DNA of 64,000 nt, from NCBI RefSeq assembly GCF_030412965.1, contig NZ_JAUHJQ010000009.1, positions 49,876-113,875 on the forward strand, in the 5' to 3' direction. Both the position numbers and the translations under genes were made by a program. The notes beneath the pieces were generated by a model. The model was given only the letters and a program-made list of their open reading frames with translations. It searched no databases and was not told where the DNA came from. Numbering within the stretch: position 1 is the stretch's first letter; every line of letters starts with the position of its first letter. This document shows positions 51,147 to 59,505 of this stretch, piece after piece. This DNA comes from Nocardioides oceani. Its GTDB lineage: Bacteria; Actinomycetota; Actinomycetes; Propionibacteriales; Nocardioidaceae.

Positions 51147-52231
51147 CCCCGCACCCTACGCCGCAGCAGGCCCCGACGGCGGGGGCCACGACCGGCGCGG
51201 TCCAGCAGGTCGCGGGCGACCGCGGCCGGGTCGGCGCCCGGAGGCACCGGCGCGTCCGGGTCGGGGTCGTCCGGGCCGCCCACGACCGGGCGGAGCCCGA
51301 CCGGGTCGCCGTGGACCGGGTGGTCGGTCGCCGCGAGCTCCGCCGACCAGCGGTCCGTCGTCGCGGCGAGCAGGTCGTGCAGGCGGTACGGCGTCCGCGG
51401 CCGGTCCGCGGCGCCGGCCGCGGCGAGCACGCCCTCGGCGTACTCCTTCTTCACCAGGCGCAGGTACGTGTCGCGGTCCAGGCGGCCGGCGAGCTCGGCG
51501 TTGACCGCCCGGAGCAGGGCGACCTCGGAGCGACCGAGCGAGGGGTTCGCGGGCGGCACGGCGTCGGCGTCGACGAGGTCGGGGTCGATCCGCGCGGCGG
51601 CGGCGAAGCGCCGCCACAGCTCGGCGGGCTCCGCACCGGGCTCCGGGCAGACGACGAGGTGCACGCGGGACGCGGGGACCGCGCTCGACCAGCGCTCCAG
51701 CGCCCAGCCCCAGTCCTGGGCGTGCCAGAAGTGGGGCCGGCGGCCGCCGGCGTCGGGACCGGCGTCGCGGCCGGTGTCGGCGCGAAGCTCCTCGGCCTCG
51801 AACGCCGCGAAGGTCCGCGTGTCGCCGAGCTTGACCTCCTCCTGCCAGTGGGCGGTCGCCTGCCGGCCGAGGTCGCGGGCGGTGACCACCACGTCGACCT
51901 CGACCCCGGCGAACGGGGCGAGCGTCGCCGCGACCTGCGCCGGCGTCGCCCCGGCGAGCACCTCGTGCCCGAGCAGGACCGGCCCGTCGTGCTCGCGCGC
52001 CCGCTCGCACACCGCCGCCCAGGTGCCCGCGACGTCGCCCTCGGGGAGGCCGAACTTCGCGTGCGAGCCGCGCAGCTCCACCGCGGAGCGGAACATCGCG
52101 CCGGGACGCACGAAGGGGTGCAGGACCCCGCCGGCCCGCAGCGCGTCGCGCTGGGAGGCCAACAGCGACTGGAGGTACGTCGTGCCCGTCTTGGGCAGGC
52201 CGACGTGCAGGACGACGCGCACGTTCCACAT
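51143..52231 (-). CDS. Sulfotransferase family protein (third of three)
   Basis: A 362-residue sulfotransferase. VRVVLHVGLPKTGTTYLQSL is the PAPS loop, and VDVVVTARDLGRQATAHWQE the second site. It is coupled with the lipoprotein gene. It resembles the other two sulfotransferases in the loop and the length, so they may be paralogues. It is divergent from the CBS/MgtE-N gene. Confidence 0.82.
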   Translation of the reverse strand: MWNVRVVLHVGLPKTGTTYLQSLLASQRDALRAGGVLHPFVRPGAMFRSAVELRGSHAKFGLPEGDVAGTWAAVCERAREHDGPVLLGHEVLAGATPAQVAATLAPFAGVEVDVVVTARDLGRQATAHWQEEVKLGDTRTFAAFEAEELRADTGRDAGPDAGGRRPHFWHAQDWGWALERWSSAVPASRVHLVVCPEPGAEPAELWRRFAAAARIDPDLVDADAVPPANPSLGRSEVALLRAVNAELAGRLDRDTYLRLVKKEYAEGVLAAAGAADRPRTPYRLHDLLAATTDRWSAELAATDHPVHGDPVGLRPVVGGPDDPDPDAPVPPGADPAAVARDLLDRAGRGPRRRGLLRRRVRG

Positions 52232-52278
52232 CCTCCCACCGCACCGCCGCGGCCACCCGCGGCCGCTAGCCTCACTGC

Positions 52279-53526
52279 GTGAGCACCACCCCTGCGCGCG
52301 TGTACGCGGCCCGACTGGTCGGCCTGCCGATCTTCGACCCGCAGGGCGACCAGGTGGCGAAGGTGCGCGACCTCGTCGCGGCCGTCCGGTCCGAGGTCAG
52401 CCAGCCGCGGGTGCTCGGCATGGTGGCCGAGGTCTTCGGCCGCCGGCGGATCTTCGTGCCGATGACCCGGGTGACCCACATCGACGCCGGCTCGGTCTAC
52501 ACGACCGGCCTGCTGAACATGCGCCGCTTCGAGCAGCGCTCGACCGAGACCCTCGTGATCGGCGAGATGCTCGACCGCGAGGTCACGATCCCCTCCACCG
52601 ACGTGCGCGGCACCGTCTACGACGTCGCGATGGAGCAGGCCCGCAACCGCGACTGGGTGCTGAGCCGGGTGGCTGTCCAGGAGCCCGCCAAGGGGCTGCG
52701 GAGGCGCGGCCAGACCCACGTCGTGGAGTGGCGCGACGTCGTCGGGCTGAGCCGGCGCGAGGAGACCCAGGGGGCCACCCACCTGGTCCACGCGCTCAAC
52801 GAGATGCGCCCGGCCGACGCGGCCAGCATGATCCACGACCTCCCCCGGGAGCGGCGCACGGCGGTCGTCGCGGCGCTCGACGACGAGCGGCTCGCCGACG
52901 TCCTCGAGGAGCTGCCCGAGGAGGACCAGGTCGAGATCCTCAGCCACCTCGACACCGAGCGCGCCGCGGACGTGCTGGAGGAGATGTCGGCCGACGACGC
53001 CGCCGACCTCATCGCCGACCTCTCCCCCGAGACCGCCGAGGTGCTGCTGGACCTGATGGAGCCGGCCGAGGCCGAGGACGTGCGGCGCCTGATGTCGTAC
53101 GTCGAGAACACCGCCGGCGCGATGATGACGCCCGAGCCGGTCATCCTCGGCCCCGACGCGACCATCGCCGACGCGCTCGCCCACGTGCGCAACCCCGAGC
53201 TGACCCCGGCGCTGGCCGCGCTGGTCTACGTCTGCCGCCAGCCGCTGGAGACCCCCACCGGCCGGTTCCTCGGCGTCGCCCACATCCAGCGGCTGCTGCG
53301 CGAGCCCCCCTCGACCCTCGTCGCCGGTGCGCTGGACGACTCGATGGAGAACCTCAAGCCCGAGGCCACGATCGACCAGGTGGCGGCCCACCTGGCGACG
53401 TACAACCTGGTCGCGGCGCCGGTCGTCGACGAGAACGGCCACCTGCTCGGCGCGGTGACCGTCGACGACCTGCTCGACCACATGCTGCCGGAGGGCTGGC
53501 GCGACCGGGCGGTGCGCGATGCCTGA
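52279..53526 (+). CDS. PRC-barrel / MgtE-N / CBS-domain protein
   Basis: A 415-residue soluble protein. The N-terminal PRC-barrel-like part (VYAARLVGLPIFDPQGDQVA) is followed by a helical MgtE-N superhelix (ADVLEEMSADDAADLIADLS) and paired CBS domains (VETPTGRFLGVAHIQRL, VDENGHLLGAVTVDDLLDHM; CBS domains bind adenosyl ligands). It has no membrane domain, unlike true MgtE. It resembles Rv1232c by position near mrp and DUF1003. It may sense Mg2+ or nucleotides. It overlaps the DUF1003 gene by 8 bp. Confidence 0.88.
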   Translation: MSTTPARVYAARLVGLPIFDPQGDQVAKVRDLVAAVRSEVSQPRVLGMVAEVFGRRRIFVPMTRVTHIDAGSVYTTGLLNMRRFEQRSTETLVIGEMLDREVTIPSTDVRGTVYDVAMEQARNRDWVLSRVAVQEPAKGLRRRGQTHVVEWRDVVGLSRREETQGATHLVHALNEMRPADAASMIHDLPRERRTAVVAALDDERLADVLEELPEEDQVEILSHLDTERAADVLEEMSADDAADLIADLSPETAEVLLDLMEPAEAEDVRRLMSYVENTAGAMMTPEPVILGPDATIADALAHVRNPELTPALAALVYVCRQPLETPTGRFLGVAHIQRLLREPPSTLVAGALDDSMENLKPEATIDQVAAHLATYNLVAAPVVDENGHLLGAVTVDDLLDHMLPEGWRDRAVRDA

Positions 53527-54118
53527 CCAGCGCTCCGCCCCCAGCCGCCTCGACACCCCCCGCGAGCTGCGGCGCCGGTCGCTGTTCACGCGGCGCCCGT
53601 CGTACGACGCCGACACCTTCGGGGTGTTCGCCGAGCAGTTCGCGCGGTTCATGGGCACCGCGCGGTTCCTGATCTACATGACCGGCTTCGTCGTGCTGTG
53701 GGTGCTCTGGAACACCCTCGCGCCGGAGGACTGGCGCTACGACCCGTACGCCTTCATCTTCCTGACCCTCATGCTCAGCCTGCAGGCGTCGTACGCCGCC
53801 CCGCTCATCCTGCTGGCGCAGAACCGGCAGGAGCAGCGCGACAAGGTGATCGCCGAGCAGGACCGCCAGGCCAACGCCCGGGCCCACGCCGACATGGAGT
53901 TCCTCGCCCGCGAGGTCGCCTCGCTGCGGATGTCGGTGGGCGAGATGGCCACCCGCGACTTCCTGCGCTCCGAGCTCCGTGCGCTGCTGCAGGAGCTCGA
54001 CGATCGGGCCGAGGCGGGGGCGCTGGACCGCGCCGACGAGCACGCGGACCGCCGCCAGGCACGTGAGGCTCGTCCCACCCCTGCTACGGATGCGGGGTCG
54101 GACACCCCCGCGACCTAG
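53519..54118 (+). CDS. DUF1003 family membrane protein
   Basis: A 199-residue protein with two membrane segments (FLIYMTGFVVLWVLWNTL and PYAFIFLTLMLSLQASYAAP) and a long helical, charged C-terminus. The pair ARFMGTARFLIYMT and NRQEQRDK fits DUF1003. The ATG lies within the end of the preceding gene. Function unknown; the conserved partnership with the CBS/MgtE-N protein suggests a common process. Confidence 0.9.
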   Translation: MPDQRSAPSRLDTPRELRRRSLFTRRPSYDADTFGVFAEQFARFMGTARFLIYMTGFVVLWVLWNTLAPEDWRYDPYAFIFLTLMLSLQASYAAPLILLAQNRQEQRDKVIAEQDRQANARAHADMEFLAREVASLRMSVGEMATRDFLRSELRALLQELDDRAEAGALDRADEHADRRQAREARPTPATDAGSDTPAT

Positions 54119-54129
54119 ACTCGGACATC

Positions 54130-55293
54130 ATGAGCACCGGGCTTGTCGACAAGGTCACCGCAGCTCTCGGGAACGTCAACGACCCCGAGATCAAGCGGCC
54201 CATCACCGAGCTGGGCATGGTCGACTCCGTCGACGTCGACGCCGCGGGCGTCGCGCACGTCCACGTGCTGCTGACCGTCGCCGGGTGCCCGCTGAAGGAC
54301 ACCATCAACCGCGACGTCACCGCAGCGGTCAGCCAGGTCCCGGGCATCACCTCCGTGGACCTCTCCCTCGGCGTGATGACCCCCGAGCAGCGGGCCGGCC
54401 TCAAGGACGTCCTCAGCGACGGCAAGGCGCAGCGCGAGATCCCCTTCGCCCAGCCCGGCAACCTCACCAAGGTCTTCGCGATCGCCAGCGGCAAGGGCGG
54501 CGTCGGCAAGTCCTCGGTCACCGTCAACCTCGCCCTCTCGATGGCCGGCCAGGGCCTCAAGGTCGGCATCGTCGACGCCGACATCTACGGCCACTCCGTG
54601 CCCGCGATGCTCGGTGTCGCGGACTCCCGCCCCACCCAGGTCGACGACCTGATCATGCCGGTGCCCACCGCCAGCGGCGTCTCGGTCATCTCCATCGGCA
54701 TGCTCAAGCCGCGACGCGACCAGGTCGTCGCGTGGCGCGGCCCGATGCTGGACCGGGCCCTGGTCCAGATGCTCTCCGACGTCTACTGGGGCGACCTCGA
54801 CGTCCTGCTGCTCGACCTGCCCCCGGGCACCGGCGACGTGGCGATCTCCCTGGGCCAGCACCTGCCCGGCGCCGAGGTGGTCGTCGTGACCACCCCCCAG
54901 GAGGCCGCCGCCGAGGTCGCCGAGCGGGCCGGCACGATGGCCTCGATGATGCACCAGCGCGTGGTCGGCGTCGTCGAGAACATGAGCTACCTCCCCTGCC
55001 CGCACTGCACCGCCGAGGGCAAGGAGCACCGCCTCGAGGTGTTCGGCTCCGGTGGCGGCGACCGTGTCGCGCAGACGCTGTCGTCGCGGTTCGGGTACGA
55101 CGTGCCGGTCCTCGGCCGCGTGCCGCTCGACGTGTCGCTGCGCGAGGGCGGCGACATCGGCAAGCCGATCGTCGAGTCCGACCCGACCGCGCCCGCCGCG
55201 CGCGAGCTGCACCAGGTCGCCTCCACCCTCTCCGGCCGGGGCCGCGGTCTGGCCGGCATGCAGCTGGGGCTGACGCCTGCCGCTAGGTTCTGA
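54130..55293 (+). CDS. mrp: Mrp/NBP35-type P-loop ATPase (iron-sulfur carrier)
   Basis: A 387-residue ATPase. The N-terminal DUF59-like domain (VNDPEIKRPITELGMVDSVD) is followed by the deviant Walker A IASGKGGVGKSSVTVNLALS, and the Cys pair of the Fe-S site is in LPCPHCTAEGKEH. Mrp proteins bind and transfer Fe-S clusters. The genes before and after (DUF1003, tatB) form a conserved actinobacterial order. Confidence 0.94.
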   Translation: MSTGLVDKVTAALGNVNDPEIKRPITELGMVDSVDVDAAGVAHVHVLLTVAGCPLKDTINRDVTAAVSQVPGITSVDLSLGVMTPEQRAGLKDVLSDGKAQREIPFAQPGNLTKVFAIASGKGGVGKSSVTVNLALSMAGQGLKVGIVDADIYGHSVPAMLGVADSRPTQVDDLIMPVPTASGVSVISIGMLKPRRDQVVAWRGPMLDRALVQMLSDVYWGDLDVLLLDLPPGTGDVAISLGQHLPGAEVVVVTTPQEAAAEVAERAGTMASMMHQRVVGVVENMSYLPCPHCTAEGKEHRLEVFGSGGGDRVAQTLSSRFGYDVPVLGRVPLDVSLREGGDIGKPIVESDPTAPAARELHQVASTLSGRGRGLAGMQLGLTPAARF

Positions 55294-55296
55294 CCC

Positions 55297-55632
55297 GTGT
55301 TCGGGGTCGGCCTGCCGGAGTTCGCGGTCATCGCGTTCGTCGCGGTGCTCGTCTTCGGTCCCGACCGGCTCCCGGACCTGGCCAAGCAGGCCGGTCAGTT
55401 CCTCCGCAAGGCCAAGCAGTTCGCCACGTCCGCCCGGGACGAGCTGCGCAGCGAGCTGGGGCCGGAGTACGCCGACCTCGAGCTGCGCGACCTCGACCCC
55501 CGCGCCATCGTGCGCAAGCACGTGATGGAGGCGATGGCCGACGCCGAGGAGGAGGCCAGCCGCCCCAAGCGCCGCGGCCTGCGCCCGCTCGCCGACGGCG
55601 AGGTCCCGCCGTACGACGTCGACGCCACCTGA
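55297..55632 (+). CDS. tatB: TatB-like twin-arginine translocase subunit
   Basis: A 111-residue protein. MFGVGLPEFAVIAFVAVLVF followed by GPDRLPDLAKQAGQFLRKA is the TatA/B family start, with the membrane helix and amphipathic helix. The longer acidic-basic tail is closer to TatB than TatA. The GTG start is 3 bp after the mrp stop, so it is coupled. Tat exports folded proteins. Confidence 0.9.
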   Translation: MFGVGLPEFAVIAFVAVLVFGPDRLPDLAKQAGQFLRKAKQFATSARDELRSELGPEYADLELRDLDPRAIVRKHVMEAMADAEEEASRPKRRGLRPLADGEVPPYDVDAT

Positions 55633-55643
55633 CCCCGCCGCAC

Positions 55644-56183
55644 TCAGGAGTCGCGGGACTGGACCGCGGCGAGGCCGGTGAACGCGACGAGGACGACCCG
55701 GCCCGCGTCACCGGTGCGGACCTCGACGAAGTCGGCCCCGACGCGTGCGAGGGTGCCGTCGTGGGTGGCGCCCTCGACGGTGCGCACGACGCAGCGCTCG
55801 CCGGCGTCGGCGAGCCGCCGGAGGGCGGAGCCGAGACCCAGCCGGGCCGTCGCGGGCCAGGCCACCTCGGGCACCGAGCGCGGTGCGGCGTCGTGGACGG
55901 CGGTCACGGCCGGCAGGTGCACGACCCAGTCCTGACCGGGACCACGGAGGTGGCACCACCCGGTGCCGACCCGCTCCAGGACGCCGGCCGTCGTGCCGGC
56001 GCCACGCACCTCGAGCACCAGCTCGCGGTCGAGGGAGGCGACGAGCCGGGAGGCGAGGGTGACCTGCTGGTACTCCGCCCGGCTGCGGTCGGCGAGGTCC
56101 GCGGCGCGCTCGAGGTCGTACGCCGCCTCGGCCTGCTGCTCGAGGTCGTCGAGGACGCCGAACAGCTCGCGCTCCCAGCCCAT
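55644..56183 (-). CDS. Conserved hypothetical protein
   Basis: A 179-residue protein of the type often found next to mrp/tatB in actinobacteria. MGWERELFGVLDDLEQQAEA begins a helical part that continues AAYDLERAADLADRSRAEYQ; then comes a beta-rich domain with ELVLEVRGAGTTAGVLERVG and DWVVHLPAVTAVHD. ATG at 56183 with AGGGTG upstream is preferred. No function known. It converges with tatB. Confidence 0.75.
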   Translation of the reverse strand: MGWERELFGVLDDLEQQAEAAYDLERAADLADRSRAEYQQVTLASRLVASLDRELVLEVRGAGTTAGVLERVGTGWCHLRGPGQDWVVHLPAVTAVHDAAPRSVPEVAWPATARLGLGSALRRLADAGERCVVRTVEGATHDGTLARVGADFVEVRTGDAGRVVLVAFTGLAAVQSRDS

Positions 56184-56284
56184 GCCGGCGCACCCTAGCC
56201 GCCCGCGCACCCCTGCGCCGCCCGGTGCTGGTCGCGTGCCGGGAACCGCGGACAGCAGGGGCGCCCCCGGGTGACCATGGACCC

Positions 56285-56491
56285 ATGACGACGACGGTGG
56301 TGCAGGTGCTGTGGGGCGCGTGCCTCGCGATGGCGGCGTTGGTCGTGGGCCTCGGGATCGAGCTCCACCTGGACGGCGCCGGGGCGCTCGTCAGCTACCC
56401 CCTGGTGGTCGGCGGGATCCTCCTCCTGCCGGCTGCCTCGGCGCTCCTGGAGCGGGCCACCGGGCCCACTCCGCCGCCGGCCGAGGGCTGA
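56285..56491 (+). CDS. Small two-helix membrane protein
   Basis: A 68-residue protein with two hydrophobic segments, VLWGACLAMAALVVGLGI and LVSYPLVVGGILLLPAASAL, and a short Pro-rich end. ATG at 56285 is chosen. No family recognised. It is divergent from the conserved hypothetical gene. Confidence 0.65.
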   Translation: MTTTVVQVLWGACLAMAALVVGLGIELHLDGAGALVSYPLVVGGILLLPAASALLERATGPTPPPAEG

Positions 56492-56578
56492 CCTGCAGGG
56501 ATGTCGGGTACCGGGGTCTCCGTGGCGCTGCGGCGCCGTCCCCCGCTAGGCACTTCCCTGCACTCGAAGGAGACCCCC

Positions 56579-56860
56579 ATGGAGATCGTGGGCATCATCA
56601 TCGCCGGCCTGATCATCGGCCTGCTCGGCAAGCTCGTCGCCCCCGGCGACAAGGACAACACCCCCATCTGGCTGACGCTGCTGTGCGGCATCGGCGGCGT
56701 GCTCCTCGGCCTGGTCGTCTACCAGGCCTTCGGCGGCAACGGCTCGCCCGGCGTCGACTGGGTCCGCTGGGCCGTCTCGATCGCCATCGCCGCGGTCCTC
56801 GTCGTGCTCGCCTCGACGCTCACCGGCCGCAACCACGGTCAGCGGCACGCGCACCGCTGA
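56579..56860 (+). CDS. GlsB/YeaQ/YmgE-family membrane protein
   Basis: A 93-residue protein. MEIVGIIIAGLIIGLLGKLV is followed by GIGGVLLGLVVYQAFGG, both typical of the GlsB/YeaQ/YmgE stress membrane protein family. A third helix (AVSIAIAAVLVVLASTL) and a His/Arg-rich tail complete it. GAAGGAGA lies before the ATG. It converges with cydB. Confidence 0.88.
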   Translation: MEIVGIIIAGLIIGLLGKLVAPGDKDNTPIWLTLLCGIGGVLLGLVVYQAFGGNGSPGVDWVRWAVSIAIAAVLVVLASTLTGRNHGQRHAHR

Positions 56861-56880
56861 CCCACGGCGGCACGTCCACG

Positions 56881-56947
56881 CGGAGGCGTGGTCGCGCCCG
56901 GCACGGCCCCTCACGGGGTCAGTGCTCGGGCCGCGACCACGCCTCCG
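56881..56947. repeat. Long inverted repeat covering the end of cydB
   Basis: CGGAGGCGTGGTCGCG (56881-56896) pairs exactly with CGCGACCACGCCTCCG (56932-56947); inner stems CCCG/CGGG and GCCCC/GGGGT lie within. The right arm encodes the last codons of cydB. It probably terminates transcription from both sides (GlsB-like and cydB). Confidence 0.65.
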
Positions 56948-57923
56948 TCTGCGTGAGGCGGAAGAGGTAGGCCAGCGCGGGCAGCACGACGGCCGCGGCG
57001 ATGCCGACCGCGACCAGCAGCGCCTGCAGGGTGGCCTCCGCCCCGGCGGCCTCGGCGATGGTGACCTCGTCGACGAGCAGCCAGGGGTACTGCCCGACGC
57101 CCCACCCCGAGACCACCGCCGCGACCGCGACGACCGCGGTCATCCGGGCGACCGCGAAGCGCCGTCGCGCGAGGAGCACGAGCGTCGCCGCCCCGGCCAG
57201 CGCGGAGGCGACGACCAGCGGTGCCGCCTGGGTCTCCAGCCCGTCGGCCAGCGTCGGCGCGTCGAGCTCGAGCGGCACCAGCGCGGCCAGCACCACCCCG
57301 CCGGTCACAAGGCCCACGGCGATCGTGCGGCGCCGCAGCTGCTCGGCGAGCCGCTCGTGCCCCCCGCGCGCGGCGTCGGCGCACAGGAAGCAGCCCGCCA
57401 GGAAGGCGCAGGTGCCGACGGCGATGACGCCCCCGAACGCCGACGTCGGGTTGAGCCAGGAGCTCCACAGGTCGCCGCGCCCCTCCGCCGGCACCCGGCC
57501 CGAGGCGATCGCCCCGGCCACGGCCCCCAGGAAGAACGGGGTCACCACCGACGAGGTCGCGAAGACCGCCCCGAACAGCCGCGCCTGCGCCAGCGACGCG
57601 GCGTACTTGCGGAAGGCGAAGCTGGCGCCGCGGAGCACGATCCCGAGCAGCGCCAGCAGCAGCGGAAGGATCAGCGTCGACATCGCCGAGGCGAAGGAGG
57701 CCGGGAACGCCGTCCACCAGGTCACCAGCACGTAGATCAGCCAGACGTGGTTGGCCTCCCACACCGGGCCGATGCTGTGGTCGACCAGGGTGCGCAGCTC
57801 CGCCCCCTTCCGGCTGCCGCCGGCGGTGAGGTCGAAGAAGCCGGAGCCGAAGTCCGCGCCGGCGAAGACGGCGTACGCCAGCACGCCGACGAACAGGGCG
57901 GCGGCGACCGCGGTCTCGAGCAT
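56919..57923 (-). CDS. cydB: Cytochrome bd ubiquinol oxidase subunit II
   Basis: A 334-residue subunit with eight or nine membrane helices. VFAGADFGSGFFDLTAGG and VWEANHVWLIYVLVTWWTAF are CydB signatures. ATG at 57923 overlaps the cydA stop by one base (TGATG). Its C-terminus lies inside a long inverted repeat. The cydCD genes are not seen next to it in this window. Confidence 0.94.
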   Translation of the reverse strand: MLETAVAAALFVGVLAYAVFAGADFGSGFFDLTAGGSRKGAELRTLVDHSIGPVWEANHVWLIYVLVTWWTAFPASFASAMSTLILPLLLALLGIVLRGASFAFRKYAASLAQARLFGAVFATSSVVTPFFLGAVAGAIASGRVPAEGRGDLWSSWLNPTSAFGGVIAVGTCAFLAGCFLCADAARGGHERLAEQLRRRTIAVGLVTGGVVLAALVPLELDAPTLADGLETQAAPLVVASALAGAATLVLLARRRFAVARMTAVVAVAAVVSGWGVGQYPWLLVDEVTIAEAAGAEATLQALLVAVGIAAAVVLPALAYLFRLTQTEAWSRPEH

Positions 57924-59383
57924 CAGCGCACCGCCCCGCTCGTCGTCGTGGAGGTGCCCTCGGAGCCGGGCGGGTCCGGGGCGTAGGGGCTCGGCAGGTC
58001 CGCCTCCCCCGCCCGCCAGCGGCGCGCCATCGAGCGCAGGACGACGATCGCGCCGATCGTCATCGCGGTGTAGACGACGAAGGTCGCCCCCAGCAGCCAC
58101 CACAGCGCCGGGTTGTCGCCGGCGGCCTCGGGCGTGCGCATGACGTCCTGGACGATCCACGGCTGCCGGCCGACCTCGGTGGCGATCCAGCCGGCCTCCA
58201 TCGCGACGACGGCGAGCACGCCGCCGGTCGCCATGAACCGCAGGAACCAGCGACGGTCGGTCAGGTCGCGGCCGCGCCAGCGGGCGAACCAGTAGACGAC
58301 CGCGACGAGCGCGAGCAGCGTGCCGATCCCGACCATCAGCTGGAAGGACAGGTGGGTGATGTTGACGGGCGGGTGGACGTCGGCCGGGAACTCCTCGAGG
58401 CCCACGACGGGCTTGTCGAGGGAGTTCCGCGCGATGAGCGAGCCGAGGTAGGGGATGTCGAGCGCGTAGCGGATCTCGCCGTCGACGAGCACCCCACCCA
58501 GGCGCAGCGGCGCGGGCTGCTCGGTCTCCGTCGCCAGCTCGAACGCCGCGAGCTTGGCCGGCTGCCACTCCGCGAGGCGCCCGCCGAGCAGGTGGCCGAC
58601 GAACGGCTGGACCACCGCGGAGGCGCTGGCGAAGGCCATCGCGACGGTGAAGCCGAGCCGGTGCCGCGCGTCGCGCCGGCCGCGCAGCATGCCGACGGCG
58701 TACACCGCGGCGATGGCGAAGCCGGCGACCATGTACGCCGCCAGCCACATGTGCAGGAACTGCCAGAACGCGGCCGGGTTGAACAGCACCGCCCACGGCT
58801 CGATGTCGGTCACCTCGCCGTCGACGACGCGGAAGCCGGTCGGCACGTTCATCCACGCGTTCACCGCGATCACGCAGTAGGTGCCGACCACACCGGTGAT
58901 CGCCATCGGCACCACCATCAGCAGGTGCTGCGTGGCCGGCATCCGGCCCCAGCCGTAGAGGTAGATGCCGAGGAAGATCGCCTCGAGGAAGAAGGCGAGC
59001 CCCTCGAAGGCGAACGGCAGGCCGAGGACGTCGCCGAAGGTGCCCATCAGGCCCGGCCAGAGCAGGCCCATCTCGAAGCTGAGCACCGTGCCCGAGACGG
59101 CACCGATGGCGAAGAGCACCGCCGAGACCTTGGCCCACCGCTGCGCGAGGACGAGGGCGTCGGCGTCCCCCCGGCGCAGGCCGATGAGGTGCATCGTGAA
59201 GATGATCGCGGGGAAAGCCACGCCGAAGCAGGCCAGCACGATGTGCCAGCCGAGCGAGAGCGCCATCTGCTGGCGGGCCGGCAGCAGGCCGGCGGGCTCG
59301 GACACGTCGGCGGCGTGCGCGGTCAGCCCGGCCAGTGGGGGAAGGGCGTCGGGGAGGGACTGGAGCACGTCGATGGGCACCAC
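57923..59383 (-). CDS. cydA: Cytochrome bd ubiquinol oxidase subunit I
   Basis: A 486-residue subunit. SLGWHIVLACFGVAFPAI has a haem-ligand His; LSFEMGLLWPGLMGTFGDVL and FAFEGLAFFLEAIFLGIYLY (acidic residues of the haem/proton site), QFLHMWLAAYMVAG, LSFQLMVGIG and GRQPWIVQDVMRT follow. The Q-loop between about 240 and 300 is the short form. It is a high-affinity terminal oxidase for low oxygen. The start is GTG at 59383; the Rex-type box lies 41 bp upstream. Confidence 0.95.
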   Translation of the reverse strand: MVPIDVLQSLPDALPPLAGLTAHAADVSEPAGLLPARQQMALSLGWHIVLACFGVAFPAIIFTMHLIGLRRGDADALVLAQRWAKVSAVLFAIGAVSGTVLSFEMGLLWPGLMGTFGDVLGLPFAFEGLAFFLEAIFLGIYLYGWGRMPATQHLLMVVPMAITGVVGTYCVIAVNAWMNVPTGFRVVDGEVTDIEPWAVLFNPAAFWQFLHMWLAAYMVAGFAIAAVYAVGMLRGRRDARHRLGFTVAMAFASASAVVQPFVGHLLGGRLAEWQPAKLAAFELATETEQPAPLRLGGVLVDGEIRYALDIPYLGSLIARNSLDKPVVGLEEFPADVHPPVNITHLSFQLMVGIGTLLALVAVVYWFARWRGRDLTDRRWFLRFMATGGVLAVVAMEAGWIATEVGRQPWIVQDVMRTPEAAGDNPALWWLLGATFVVYTAMTIGAIVVLRSMARRWRAGEADLPSPYAPDPPGSEGTSTTTSGAVR

Positions 59384-59423
59384 GTCCTCGACGGTAGGCC
59401 GGTCGGTGCCGGAAACCGAGACT

Positions 59424-59442
59424 TTGTGAAAGTTTTCACGAA
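59424..59442. promoter_or_regulatory. Rex-type operator upstream of cydA
   Basis: TTGTGAAAGTTTTCACGAA is a near-perfect palindrome with the TTGTGAA...TTCAC half-sites of the actinobacterial redox repressor Rex, which controls cydABCD in Streptomyces. It lies 41 bp before the cydA start. Rex itself is not in the window. Confidence 0.75.
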
Positions 59443-59505
59443 GGGGGTCCTAGGACCATCGGGCGACAGGCCGAGGACTCCGCGGACGTGACCTCTGGGG
59501 GGCAT

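Noticed and set aside
49356..53672. 1438-residue open frame on the plus strand
   Set aside because: It crosses several well-supported minus-strand genes and the CBS gene in another frame. Long open shadow frames are expected at this GC content.
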